Shown here one piece after another: positions 1 to 13,914 of a stretch of DNA of 64,000 nucleotides. Made by a program: the position numbers and the translations under genes. Position 1 is the stretch's first letter, and every line of letters begins with the position of its first letter. The notes beneath the pieces were generated by a model. That model did no database searches, was not told where the DNA came from, and worked only from the letters and a program-made list of their open reading frames with translations. Source of the stretch: Linepithema humile (taxonomy: Eukaryota; Arthropoda; Insecta; Hymenoptera; Formicidae); contig NC_090130.1 in assembly GCF_040581485.1 (NCBI RefSeq), positions 27,939,418-28,003,417 on the forward strand, written 5' to 3'.

Positions 1-3000
1 TGGCGGACCTCAGTTTGCATTTCTACGTTTAAAACCGGTGGGAGTAATTAAATTCTCCTCGGGAGACTGTTACGCGCTGCATATTATGCTGGTTATTCAG
101 TCGTTCTTAAACGAGAGTTGTAACAACTGTGAAGAAAATTCTCAAGCTGTCTTTGGCTAATATGAATCTTTCTTCTTTGACTCGCGTCATACGTTTTTTG
201 GTCGGCGTGACAAATATAATCGAGAGAATTTTTTTCAACGATATTACTCATCAAAGTTTAGTTACAAACTTGTATTATTTATTTCATATCTTTATATAGT
301 AAAATACATCCGTGTAAATGTGTAGTAAGAAATAATAATTTATAACGGTTCTTCGTCGATTTATATTAATAGTAATCAATTGCTGGAAACATAAAAGAGA
401 CTATTAATAATTTTTCGATTAAAATTATTTTTGCATAATTCGTCATCAAAGTGGTAATTTTGCTTCAACGGCGGCGGTTTTACACAGACAAAAATTCGTA
501 GTTTGACTAGCGTTTGATCCTATCCTTAGTTTACATTGGCGCGATTTGCACAAAGGGCACATCTGACCATCGATCACGTCCACCTGTCGCCATAACGTGA
601 AAAATACACCACCATCCTTTCGCAATCACGCTGGCAGAGAGATATTCCCGGCACCTATATGTCGTCCAACGTAAAATCCGAACATCAAAATGCGGATTGG
701 TATAAAGAAATTTTATTTTAGCCAGATTTTAGCGAAAAAGTAGCATTCTTCCGGAATTAAAATTTTATCTTACCGAATAAAAATATGCAATTTAATTCGG
801 CGGTCTTTCATTTCTAGCATTAAAAAATATATTGATTAATAATACAAATTACTCACTGAATATAGCTTTACCATTTTGAATGTTTTATACGGCATGCAGA
901 TATAATTCATGACGAATAAAGAGGTCAACTTTCAATGTGTCACCGTGCACATGAGATCGATGTAACACGTATCCCTGATTTTAATTATTACGACATCACG
1001 ATACTCACATTTCTGCATCGTGCAATTATAGCTTAGCAAATTGAATGACGAATGGAATTGTCGCTTCATATCGCATCGATCGAGAGTGAGAGGGAAGAAG
1101 AGGGAGAGAGGCTTGCCTCTCAACTAATAATAATGTTTGAGCTTTGGCGGTAACAATATCGAAATAATAGAGCCTCCTGGGTGTAATAGATTCGATTTTC
1201 CGCGGATAATAATCGAGAGCGGTCGGAACGAGGGATAGCCTTTATTTATGGTTGCCGATGGCGGTACATCGAGGTATAACAATAGCGCATTGGTTGTACA
1301 GGTTGGCCTTTATAATAATTCAAGGACTGACGTAATATCGTCAACATTCAAATTTCAGATTTTGCATTGATATTGCCAGCGAATATATGTGGTACGGCTT
1401 TGTGATATTATATGAGGAACGCAGATGAGAAATGTTAGATTCGCGCGTCGAACTGTTCATTAAATTTTCAATTATGCTTCAATATTTTGATAAGAATATA
1501 TTTTCGAAACCTGCGCATCAACGCGAGCCTTTCCACCATGACTGTACGTGCTTTCATAAGAACCGCAGCTCGTCACAGCAATTTTGGTATATTTCCTCGC
1601 TTCTGACGTCATCGATATACATGTATATGTACGTAGCTGAAACGACCATCGTGTACCATCTTAAAGGCAAATTTCTGTTCTACGTTTGACAGCGCGCAGG
1701 GAGGAGATGCCGGAAGATATTGTCTGGGCTTTCATGAAGTATCATCCGGGTTTCCAGGATTTCCATCTTTCTCGGTGATTGCTCGTACTTTATGAAACAC
1801 GTCACCGGCATCCCGCGTAATACTTTTTATACTTTATTGTAAAAGGGGGTAGCGTCTTCGTCGCGTTCGTAAAACACGCGCGCGTACGTGGGTGCCAGCT
1901 CGAAAATTACCTGCTTTTTAGTGATTTTTCACGCAACGCGTACGTATTCCTTTATTCGCAATAAATGCCAAGCTACGAAAATACGCGCCAGCGAACGTAT
2001 ACTTTTCATCCACTTTTTCTATTGTTGCGAAATACAAAGAGCTCATATAAATCAAATAATTTTTTGTGCAAAATTTTTGCACGAATTTGGAGTTGATTTT
2101 TTTTATCGTAAAAAATTTTAAAGTTTATATATTTACCATATATTTTTAATTTATAAATTTAGTTTGCAAAAATTGATTTAAATTCTTTATTGCATTTCAT
2201 ATATTGCTGTGTGCATGTTTCAAACTCGGATTAAATATACAGAAAATATACATATAAAAGAAATCAATACAAATTTATCAAAAAATCTGTCATTTAAACA
2301 CGTTCCGAGATTTATCGAGATACCTCACATTTTATTTTCCCTCTTTTATTTAAACGCCAGATTGATGTCGTTCATAAAGTCGGGCTTCATACATTATGAA
2401 AAACGGATTCCGGCTACGCTGAATACGAATGCGGTATTAAAAATTTTATTTAATTCGCATTTATTAAAACGCTAATCGAACGAAGGACCTTCGCGCTACG
2501 TTTGCGTGATATTTATTATACGGAAATTAGTTTGCTCGCTTAATATGATAAAATGGCATTCGCGCGTTAAGCGATATGAAATGTAAACGATCCGTGTTTG
2601 GTAAGCGCAATCAATTTTCGCAACAGTTAAATTCTGCAATAATAATTGACGAATGTATTTGCCAGGTCAGAATACGTCGCGTGTCGTGTATCACAAGTTT
2701 GTTTGAATGTTGTACCAATGCGGTTTGTTATCAAGATATTCAATTTCCATGTTTATCATTCTTGCTAGAAATCATAATAACGGTGTAATTACATATCGAG
2801 AATATTTTTTACATTTCCTCAGTGATTCGTATACGAATTTGCTGAAAAAAGTATTTGATTGTTGGAGAACGTTGGTACTGAAACGTTGTAAATATCAATC
2901 ATTTCATATAATTCGAAGATAGCGATCCAACAAAGCTGACAGCGGAATACTACGAAAAACTAAGTCGTTTTATTTGTTAAATCAAAAACACGAGAGACAC

Positions 3001-4189
3001 GATATTTCGGGCGCGATTCGAAATTCAATTTTAACGTATTCCAAATCCGAGCTCGCAGGCGTCGACGGCGTGACGAAATCCAGTTTTCAATCACCGATCA
3101 TTCGGAGCTTTAAGTGTAAATTAATTCGATTTTCCGCTTTTCATTGTGTTCGCTGTAGCCTGAGGAATCGACGCGACCCGGCGATATATTTTATCGGACA
3201 CAGCGGAAACGCGGAAATACGTCAGGCATAAGCTCGAAACATCCCGACGGACATGATTTTTACGGTGGAAATGTAACGTTATCGATTCACGTCGCGATTA
3301 CGCCACGATATATATTAACTCTGCGCAAATCGGCAGGATTTCTGTCCCACTTGATTTGTAATAAAATTCACAAATGTTTACAGATGCCTATTAAAATTTG
3401 CGCGATTGAGAACACCGCGCGATACCGTCGATTTTTATCGCCGCCGTGCGGCGTATCGATTTCTCGTGATTTACGCGCCGCTTTTACGCGCGCCGCATCC
3501 GATCTATCATCGCACGGCTGACGGTGGTCTGTTTTACGACCGCGATTATTTATTATAATAAAACACATATTCCACCGGCGCGACCAATATGTCGTCTCGA
3601 GCGAGCTTGCGCTCACCGCGATGATAGTCTCATGAATATTAACGCGTGGCGAATACACCGTTACTCCGGTTCCCGCCATCGCTGTTGACGCTCGTAACAT
3701 TCATAATCAAGAAGTTACATTCTTACATCAGCGGTTTACGAGGTATCAATTTAAGACGATGAATATGTAGCCGAGTCGCGCTCACGGCGTCAAAAGCGAA
3801 CGCACAGCTAATAAAAAACGGAAGCTTTTGCATTAGACAGAAAGAGAATCTATATCAGTATCTCAATCAACGGGGAATTATTAGTTGAAAACGAGAAAAC
3901 GATTTGCGAGTAATTTCTGCGACTTATTATCTGTTGCAACGCACAAGTTATTTAATTTGCCAAAATAATTTATCGCAGCATTACACGATTCTTTACTCGA
4001 AAAGTGGAAATTGATACTTTATATTTCATTTTGTTACGCTTTTATCTCTGTCGGTAATTTCGTAAATTTTTCAAAATGTGTTAAACGAATGATTAAGACA
4101 AATCGCGCTAAAGTATCGTCGTACAATAGGAATGATTACAGCGGGAGTTGTCTATCGGGCGTAACGATAGGTCGTTAAATGCGAAAAGC
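1..4189. other. Non-coding, AT-rich; nothing recognised
   Basis: Only short chance frames (under 111 codons) are present, with no splice-flanked exon, RNA gene or repeat. A possible minus-strand GTGAGT donor at ~852-857 lacks a believable exon. Confidence 0.6.
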
Positions 4190-4620
4190 GTGGCGACGAG
4201 ACGAGGAAACGGCAGGTGACATCCGTCGTAATGGATGCAATTAAAAGGTGCAATGGGCTGTTGAAACCAGCACGGTGACGTCGTCAGTCTTCGAGCTCTC
4301 TCACTTCGGGAGATTTTCGGAAGTCCCTTGGAGCCGCCAGCGGTGGCGGCTTACCGCCGCCCGAGAGGAGACGTCGACGACGTCGTCGTCGGGCGTCGGT
4401 GGTGGAGTGCATCTTCTCTTGCGCCGGATCGATTTTCACGCGAGAGAGCAGGGTGTAGCAGTAAGGGGGCGATGAGAATGCAGGCAGCGGGAAAGGAGAG
4501 AAAGACGCTGCACGGCGCTGAAGCTTCTCGCTATCGCGCGCCAGCAACACGCCGGAAGTCGTGACGTTCTCGCGCAACAACGCCGTTACCGGACCGGGCA
4601 ACTTTGCGCCGGAATAAGAA
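4190..4620. promoter_or_regulatory. Small CpG-rich island with CRE-like and Inr-like motifs
   Basis: This island is much more GC- and CpG-rich than its AT-rich surroundings. A CRE-like TGACGTCG (4276-4283) abuts TCAGTC (4284-4289), an arthropod initiator match. A hairpin follows at 4333-4350 (GCCGCCA/TGGCGGC with a 4-base loop). No DPE at the right distance and no supported exon were found. The short overlapping open frames on both strands look compositional. It could be a promoter or an enhancer; evidence is weak. Confidence 0.2.
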
Positions 4621-7600
4621 GCTTCTCTTCACTTGATATGCAAGAAACTGATAATTTTAATTAAATACGGCCGCGGATATTTTAGTAAATTATTTTCTTC
4701 TATCCTACTCACTCTTGGTCACTCATCAAAATCATATTCTCGTATAACGTATTCATAGTTATACATCGATCTAAAGGGTTGACGGTGAATTATTAACATA
4801 GAATGATTAAGCGAGACAAATTCATCAACATCAATTTGTTGAAACGTTGCTATATCGTGGCAGTGACAGTATCGATTACGAATTGAAGCATTGATGTAAA
4901 TGCCGACAGAAACTTTTATTTCAGTATTTACAGGAAACTTCTTGTGCTTATCGACGGTTTGCTTAAACACTAAATGCAGTTTTAATTTATGTTCTAATGC
5001 GGCGCAAGTTGTTTTTATCTCAAAGAGAGAAAGAGATATCTAAGATCAATCCATATGATAAATTATGGATGGTAATGACAGTGAAATGAGAAGTAGATAT
5101 GCTTATTGAAAACTGCGACTGCTTGCCTTCCCTTGTTTTGACGCATCTTGCAGCTGGCTCTCATCGAGAGAGCTACATCTTTTGAAAATCGTTTACTTAT
5201 CTTTTCCTACACGATGCCATCGCGCGCAAAAGTTCGCGCATCTGTTTGTCTCGCCGCCCCCCGCACTTTGCGCAAGTTTATGTTCCCGAGAGCCGGGCGT
5301 ACTCTTTCCTCCTCGCCCGCTGCTTTTTACTTCGCTTTTTATCTAGCTTCGCATTTCGGCGAAACACGAAAAGTGCGAGATACTTTCTCATAATTGAAGT
5401 AGTTTGAGATACCGCGGAGAGCTTTTCGAAAAATGATATTTTTACACTGCAGCATAACAAATATTTCATCCGCAATGAGTATTTCTTGAAAATAAATCCT
5501 CTTAATGACTTGTCTTTTTAGCTGTTAATTAAATTTCATTGTTAAATTACGACTCATTAAAGATTTCACATCTTTTTAGCCAATGCAATAAGTATATCTT
5601 TCTGAAACGCGCGCCATTCCATTACTGACGATTAATAATTGTACGCGAAAATGGATGGAAATAAATATTTTACTTTTGAGCCCTTTCTCGCGTTACGTTA
5701 TGCTCTTCATATGAGTCGAGCTGGCGCCGATGAGTAGATCGATGATTATTTTACCGTTGATACGATCTCACGATTGGATTTTGACGTCGTTAATGGTCGC
5801 GATTGTAGGGCACAAACGAATTTTCGCGGTGCATCGAGGCGTACATCAGCGCGACGCTTTCGCCGTTAGTCTATTTGCATCTGTTGGTCATGGCAGTTTG
5901 CCTAATTCCGAAAAGCGCCAACATTTCACGGAATCTAACTATTCTACAAAGCACGTCGTTCAAGCATTTAAAAGTTCTATGATATCTCTTTGCACACAAA
6001 TTGCAACACATTGATACATAAATTATCTACTTCAATTTAAGTCTCTTTAAATCAAGATCGACTACTTCTATTTTCTTTTACATTTCGCAAATGGACGTAA
6101 TTACTAATGGACGTAAATCTAAAAGGTCTGTAATACAACTGACGCTTCGAAAATGGCAAGCTTCTCACAAATTAATATCTCGAAAATGCTTATTATTAAT
6201 CTGACAACGTTATTAATGTTATATTCGCAAGAATATGTAGATAATATTTTAGCATCATGTAAACAGCAAACTAAAGAAATGTTTTGCAAAATATTAAAAT
6301 AAGAAAAATGATTTACACTTTTTTTTTTATTTAAATGACTATTTGAAATGGATTGAAAGTTTGAAAAAACATTTCACATGTACATCTCACTTTTCGTGTT
6401 ACACGATTATGTCTGTTGCGTATCGCATAAAACATAACAATTTCTTGACGATCAAATTACTCTGAGTTGAAAGTAACTAAAGTTTAAAATATTTACACTT
6501 TAATCGAACGAAATATCGAGCAAACTTCTGGCAAACAAAGCTTTTCGGTAATTTTTAATATTGCAGCGAAAAATAGTAAAATAATTTTCTCAGTATGTTG
6601 CCGCTCAAACTTCTCTTTTTTGCAACAGATACCGGAAGCAATAAAAGCGGCGCTATGATTATATTCAGTGAGCAAAAGTAATGAACAATGAGCATTTTTA
6701 AAATCGAGGTAATGTACTTTGTGAAATTTATATAACGTTTGTTTTATTTCGATCAAGCTTGTTTAAAAAGTTCATTCTATTTACATGTTTAGTCGACTCT
6801 CAACTTTGCAGACGAGAAAGATGGATCTGTATTTAATAGTCTGCCTTGGAAAATGAAAAATGTGCTCATTTTTCAAATGTGTTTAAGCATCATGCATGTA
6901 CATATATAAAATAAGCAGCTTAATTTTAGTTTTAGTTTTTTCATTACAAGTCACAATTTTGGAACTGAGATTTTTTTAAATTAAGAGAGTTTTTAAAATT
7001 AAGATGTAATGAGGAGGGGGGAAAGCTACTTTTCAAAACACGATAAAAAATTAAATTATAAAAAATCCGAAGCTATTAAAAGTTTTTGTAATCGTTGAAA
7101 GATCAGTTTTTCCAAGAGACCTTGTCGTCTAAATCACGCTTGATCTTGTCAATCCGCTGTTGCGAAATTAAGTGCTTTCGCGAAAAGCACACAATCTTTT
7201 ATGTAGGCACATCGATAGATACAAAGCTTTCAATCCATCGAACTTTTCTCTCCCGTCAGTCCGAGATAAGCACCTGTTTGTGAATACAATTTCTAATATC
7301 GTTTTGTTTGCAATATTGATAAAAATATATTAAAAAATATTTTTATTTTACTGAAAGAGTTTTAAATTATCGATTTACATTGTTTTTATTTCTATTTACG
7401 TAGCTAGTTTTTAAAATTAATAATTTGTCTTAGAGCTTTCTTTTGCATAAAATGTTTTATACAAATCCGAACACTATATATTCAAATTTTTTAGACTGTC
7501 CTAATATTTGTCGCTCAAACGTGCGAAAAAGAAGAAAATATACACAATGCAGTTTTGTCCTGACGAGAATACGGCGCGAATTGACGTTTCGCCTGATTGG

Positions 7601-9512
7601 CAAATTTTTGGTACCAGGTCGAGCAATTTGTCTGTTGACGCGTCGACGCGTTTTTCATTTCGCTCGTTTACAAAATCAGGTTAAAAATTCATCCGGTCCA
7701 GCTCGTCGGTGCGCGTACGGCTTTTCCGTTTCTATTTGTACGAATGCTGATTTCCGCGTGCGCGCGCGTCGGAATTTTCCGTACGGAAAACGCTGTATGT
7801 TCGATAATGACAGCTGAAGCGTAATACTGCTTTTAGTTGGTCATTTTCCTTTTTATAAAGGCCACCCGATGTAACACCGATGAGTGTGCGCATTGATGCG
7901 GCAAAAATAGTGAATTGGTAACCAATGTTACAGAAAAAAGTACTTTTTTATGAAGCTATTGTATATTATCAAAGTGATGAAAAGACTGAATGATATTTTT
8001 TATCATGACGTGGATTTTATTGTCATTGCGTATGCATATGTTAGAATTTCATACAATACTTGTTCGAACGCGTCGCATCCGTGAATTCTTTCTTTACGAT
8101 TATGCGCGGAGCGTGCAAATCGCAAAGTTTCAGACGCAATACCGGGGTACGACAAAAGGCCTTTTCTTTCGCGCGATGTCACAGTACAAAGCTACTGAAC
8201 ATTTCGGGAAAGTTCACGAAGAAAATTTTCACCGAAGCGAAAAGCTCGCCTCTTCGTACCGCCTATCATCATTATCAAGTTTCGCAAGAGTGTTCCGCTT
8301 TTGCGAAAAATTTCAAGCGAGAAACTCTATTCTATCAAATTTTTAAACAAATTTTTTCCACGGACCGTGGTTGGCGAACGTATCGCGGGCATTTACGTTC
8401 CAAACACGTGGTGTACGATTTAATATTTCTCATGAACCTGCGCGGCGTGTAAAATGAGGCACTTAATGAATGAAAATAGAAAAGAATACGACTAATTGCG
8501 GTTGTAATAAATCTCTTTTGCATTTTTGTTTTTCGAAAAATCACATAACACGTTAACTATATGTTTCCAACGCCTTTTTATATTTTATATTTAGCTTTTT
8601 TTAAAAAATATTACGAGAATAAATTTATCGATGCATGTAGAACAGATACAGTCAAATTTAAGCTAAATCGTACGCTTTTAGTAAAATAGTCGATATAAAT
8701 CTTTGAATGGCTAGCACAAAAGGCTTCCAATATATTTTCAGTTACAATACACGATTTTAATTATGCAGCTCTGGCTATACAAATTTTAAATAACATTGTA
8801 CAGCCCTTCTTTATGCCATGTTATATGCTAACGAGGATAATTTAGGACGAGCTGCACGCGAACATTTCACGTCTTTCGTTGCTGTAGGCTGCCGCGAACG
8901 GATTTTTTCAAGATGAGACCGCAACAATTTTCTCGTGTAAAAACAAACTCTTCTTTCCGCTATCGTGTTTTAATCCTCGGTAATAAAATGCACGCAAATA
9001 AAGATAATATTGCGCTAACTTTTGCTTTAATTTCGTCCGTCAGTAAGATCATATAGGCGGCGCGTTATCTAGGATGCCACAGGCGCATGTTCATAAGGCT
9101 TGTACGTAGTTAGCATTCCGCGGATGAATTCCGTGCGACTTCAAAGCATCTCGGGCAGTTATCCACATTTTTGCGTGACGCCGTGCGCGGGACCGGGAAT
9201 AAAGGCCGCGGTCGGCTGTGGAAAGATTGACCGAGCGAACGGTACGTAGAGCGGTTTGCGTAGGAACGCAGAAATGCACTCGAATGTAATCGGTGTCGTT
9301 AGCTGAGAGACGCTTCACAATGTTTCGCGGGTTACATTGAGCCGACGCCGAATGGCATCGAGTTTGCGAAATAAAATACCTACGACCACGCTCGTCGCGC
9401 GAGCGGCTTTCCCTCGAGGAAACTCCTCACCGAGTGATTCTTCGCTCTTGAGTGCATGGCTTACTAATCCGGCTTACGTTATGCTATTGTTTTCGACGAT
9501 AACTGCACGATC
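4621..9512. other. Non-coding; nothing but two palindromes
   Basis: AT-rich sequence with chance frames up to 130 codons (8060-8452), which overlaps another frame of similar length. Neither shows a domain. The palindromes near 7.7 kb are listed separately. Confidence 0.55.
7638..7790. other. Two perfect palindromes 137 bp apart
   Basis: ACGCGTCGACGCGT (7638-7651, 14 bp) and TTTTCCGTACGGAAAA (7775-7790, 16 bp) are exact reverse-complement palindromes in a modestly CpG-rich patch. The patch is covered by a 124-codon open frame (7443-7817) that has no recognisable domain and looks fortuitous. Confidence 0.3.
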
Positions 9513-9830
9513 GATATAATCTTTGATACTCGTTGTGAGCATCGTATTTCTTCCAAGAAACAAAATAAAATCGTATTTGTCAAAAATTACTTTGCGACAT
9601 CTTTTTTTTTTTTTTTTTAGTTGCAAATCACATTAGTGCAGCGCATTGATACTTGATCGATACTTGAAGCTGATATAATCTTCGATACTCGTTGTGAGCA
9701 TCGTATTTCTTTCAAGAAACAAAATAAAATCGTATTTGTCAAAAATTACTTTGCGACATCTTTTTTTTTTTTTTTTTAGTTGCAAATCACATTAGTGCAG
9801 CGCATTGATACTTGATCGATACTTGAAGCT
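9513..9830. repeat. 159-bp tandem duplication (two copies)
   Basis: Copy 1 is 9513-9671 and copy 2 is 9672-9830, head to tail with no spacer. The copies match except for two visible T/C differences (ctttgat/cttcgat and ttcttcc/ttctttc). Each contains a run of 17 T followed by AG, which resembles a 3' splice acceptor but is not followed by an open frame. Such identity means a recent duplication, or a duplication made during sequence assembly. Confidence 0.9.
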
Positions 9831-11830
9831 GATAGATATATAGAAAATATTTCCAAATATAATATATTGTTAAATTCTAATCTTAATCAATAATGCGACT
9901 AATCAATATAATGTTAAATATCAAGCTAATCTTGATGATTGCTAATATAATTAGCAGGAGATGGTTATTGTGAAGTAAAATGACCAGTTAACTATATTTT
10001 TTGATGGCTTATAAAAGAGAACTTGTTTTTACCGAGAAAGTTGCGTGGGCGTAGCAAAATTCACTACAGTTTGGACTTTGGAGATGTTAAAACTCGAGTT
10101 TAACGTGACTGTTATTTTCGTTTAACCGCAGGCCGGGCTTTATATTGTACGTTTTACAATCCCGAACGAAGAAATGCGCGCTAGGCGAACAAAGAACGCG
10201 GTGTATTTCGAGTAAACATAGAGATATTCTCCTTTTCTATCCCCCCTCTCCCTCCCTCTTCCCCGCTCGCGCGTCCGCGCGTATATTTATTCGCAACACA
10301 TACACGTACGTGCACGTAACAGTAAATGCATCGACCGGCTATACACGTACACATATGCATGAGCGAGTTAACGGCGGTGCGACGGTTATCGCGCGAAATA
10401 GTTGAAACTTTCAGCGGAGTCCTTTCGAGAAAACCGGAGGGGCGGTTGTTTGCTGGCGCAGTACGATGCACTCGGTATAACGTCTGGAAATGGTAGAAGG
10501 GCGAAAATACTAAAACGGCGAAAATGGAAACCCGCGAGCGAAGGAGCGAGGATGAAGAAGAGTGCGAGAAAGTCGTTCGTAAAGTCGTCTCGCGTCGGAT
10601 CTGCATTTTCGACGTGGAAATGTTTGCGATTTTTTTACGGCACGCATTATAATTCGAAAAGCAGAGTACCTTTTTAGGTTTGAAATTTATAATATTTATA
10701 ACGAATATTTTATATATCACATGCAGTAATACATGGTTTTAACAAAAAGCTTCGTGCTTTTATCATGTCTCATCATAACGCACTCTATCTCTTATCTTGT
10801 TTGTTTTTCGAAACACTCGTTTGTCACGCGCGGGTTGCGGAGGACCGAGCTACTAAACAGAGGCGAACTTCTGCGCGGAGCGGATAGGCTAAATTACACA
10901 TGTGCAAGTAGGAACTCACATGGCAGGCGTTTTCGGAGGGGAACGGTCAGTGACGCGAGTTCTCATAATCCGACGTTTGATCCTGAGTCAGCGTTCGCAG
11001 ATCGCCGTAGCTGGGTCATAACAGTTATGCATCCGGTGCGGTATCGCGGGGGCTACGGGTCTCCGCCCGGGAATACGATCGTATCTGCGGACTATATATT
11101 ATTCTTACCCACCGATGCCCAAAAAAAAAGGATAGCGATAAATCTGCCGATTGAAAGTATTTTTCTAAATAAAATAGTTAGAGTTGCGGTTGGAAATTTC
11201 GGTCGGGAAACGTTCTGCGCGTAACAATTTGTTGGCGAAAGTTAATTACTTCGCCATAAAGCAAACCAGTGAAAATGAAAACGTATGAGAGTTTCCATCC
11301 ATATTGTACTACACAGTTGGCTATTAATGTTGCGTGAATTTGCGTTGACAAAATGAGTTTTTAAGTGAGCAAGTGTGTGCAAATTATAAAGACATAATTG
11401 TCAAACATATTTTTTTCCAAATTTTTGGATACGAAGTGGCATCGTCTTTTCGTAATCTTTTCTGTCCATTTCTCGCAATAGAATGCAATCGACTGTCATG
11501 TCACCGGCGAAACGCGTGAGAAGGGGATGCGTTTACATTACGAGGAATTTTAAATTGACTTGAGAGACGTTCGTCTGCGAGGATTTCGCGTCGGAACTTT
11601 CTGCCCGCGCCAGATAGAGTTCTTTCCAGATCCCGTCGTTGGCCAATTCGTCGAGAGAATTGACAAAATCGACGACGAGCAGTAAACTGTGTCGAACTTA
11701 ACGGCACTTTTCGCGCTACTTTTTTCTAACTACCTCTTTCTCAGTAAGATAAGATTTTTCCTCCTCGGCTATCTCGACGGAGATTTGTGCCGTGGAGGAT
11801 ACTTGTTGTTTCGTGATAGAAAAATAAAAA

Positions 11831-11880
11831 AGAGAGAGAGAGAGAGAGAAAGAAAGAGAGAGAGAGAGAAAGAAAAAGCA
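11831..11880. repeat. (GA)n microsatellite
   Basis: An imperfect GA/GAAA tract. The overlapping minus-strand open frames with runs of Leu-Ser are translations of this repeat. Confidence 0.9.
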
Positions 11881-13842
11881 AAGGAAAATTCTTGCACAGC
11901 CGAGAATTTCGAATGCAAATGAAGTCGACGGACCGCGACCGAATAAAAGCTGGGTGGCGCTGTGCAGAATTTGATGACACTGGCCCCACGACGCCTGAAT
12001 GCATAACCATGGCGCCGGACAAACTTCCCGAAACATACATCGTACGCTCTGTCGGGTCCGAGAGAGCGTGTGTATACAGACGGGCCGGGCGAACACGGGA
12101 CTGGTTGGTCGCTCGCATTTATTATACATCGCGTTATACACCTGTAAATAGAAGACGTGTGATAAACGTCCGACAATCTGTTTAATCAGTCGACTCTATA
12201 TGCACGGTAGATCGCGGCAGACAGATAGGACGTACTCGCTCGCGATTAACTTTAATAAACTAGGCGATGTATCATTCGTGATGTATTTTTTTTTTTTTTT
12301 TAGTATTTGCTGCGTGAACCTGCTGCGCGCACGGCTAAAATATGTTTCTAATTGTTGGCAATTTATGCAAACTACATTTACGTATCTCTGCGCATTTGTT
12401 ACCGCAGATATCTTCCGTTTTGTAAACGGTGAATTTTGTAAAAGTTACATGAAAAAAAGGAGAAACGCGGTTCGAGAAAATTATTTATAATTTTATCCGA
12501 TCCTTCTCACATTTCTTATTTTTATCAGATAAGTTAAAAATGATCGTTTGTTTTTTTTTCACAATATTATGAAAATATTTAATTTATCAAGTGTACACAG
12601 TGTAGGATAACGCAACGATTTGTCGCGAATTACACGAGCTTACGCAAACTGTCAAGTCATCGATAAAAGCGGTTGTATCTCTATCGTAGTATTTACGATT
12701 GAGCAATGTTTCGAAGTGGCGCAAGCAGCTGTCGCACGAACAATGCGCGTTTCGCGAGTCGGAGCACTCTTCGCGGTGCAATTTTCGTCTGACAAAGAGA
12801 GAGAGGGAGAGAACAGGCGAGCACGGGACCACGGTTGTGATCCAAATTCTCCCATAATCCGACGATCGACCCCGGGATGGCGGGAACGAAGCTCGTAAAA
12901 GCTCTCAGGCTGAGGTCGCGCGGTCGTCAACGCTTTATCGCGTCACGCAGCTGTCCCATTGGGCATCGGCCTGGCCATATCGGCACAATACGGAGGATAA
13001 TGACTGTAGAATTGGCGCGTAAGGTATCTGGCACGGTTATATAGATGTAGAAGAGCAGACCGGAGCGATATTGAGATATTTTCTAAAGCGGTATTTTTGT
13101 ATTACGACCGCTTGCGATATTTTCAATTGAAAGCGCAATTGACACGATTTCCTAAAGTTCTTTTCATTCTCTCTCCCTTCCTTTTCATTTCTATCGGTAA
13201 CAGAGTTTTAATTTTATTGAATCTCAATCAGCAATAATCATTTTCAGAAACGAGAAGGATACTTTATTATGTCTGATCACTTCTTACTCGATGCTATCTG
13301 TTAATCAATATGAGACGTACATTTTTCTCGATAAAAGACGCTCGTAAGTGAGTATTAAGTTTCATTTATGAACGCGCGAGCTAATTACGACGCGTACAAA
13401 CGGACGGTGCGTTATCTATGCGCGACGAATGGGACGTTAGCATTTGCAAGTTAATTAATGTGTGCCATCCGTAGACAGTTCGAGAATTGTTTCATCGATC
13501 TGTATAACTAAGTATTCAATTATTACATCTGCCCTGACTCGATCGCCCTTCGTCGCAGTGTGGGAAATCCGCAGTGCACATCGCCTACGGCGATGCATTA
13601 AGCACTCCCTTCGTAATTTACAATAAGGGCACTGCTGCATTACCGTCAGTATTACTATGCGGACATAGCAGCACCGGGAAGCATGCATTCCCCTCGCGAT
13701 GGAACCAACGTAACGACTAACAGTCCATATTCTCGTAGCCTGCAACCATCTCGTAGTCAGCGTTTCACAATGCGCAGTGCGGTGCAACTAAAATTTTTGC
13801 CAATTGTCGAACTGCCTCTGCATTAAGTAGCAATATTTGTAA

Positions 13843-13914
13843 TCTCTCTCTCTCTCTCTCTGCAATTATCATAAACAATGTGCTCTCTCTTGCCAATTAT
13901 CATAAACAATGTGC
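13843..13914. repeat. (TC)9 plus a 21-bp direct repeat
   Basis: The TC tract at 13843-13860 is followed by two copies of caattatcataaacaatgtg, at 13863 and 13894, spaced 31 bp apart with TCTCTCT between them. This fits slippage or a small duplication seeded by the microsatellite. Confidence 0.8.

Noticed and set aside
11716..12176. Three overlapping minus-strand frames with long Ser/Leu runs
   Set aside because: They are translations of the (GA)n microsatellite at 11831-11880 in three frames.
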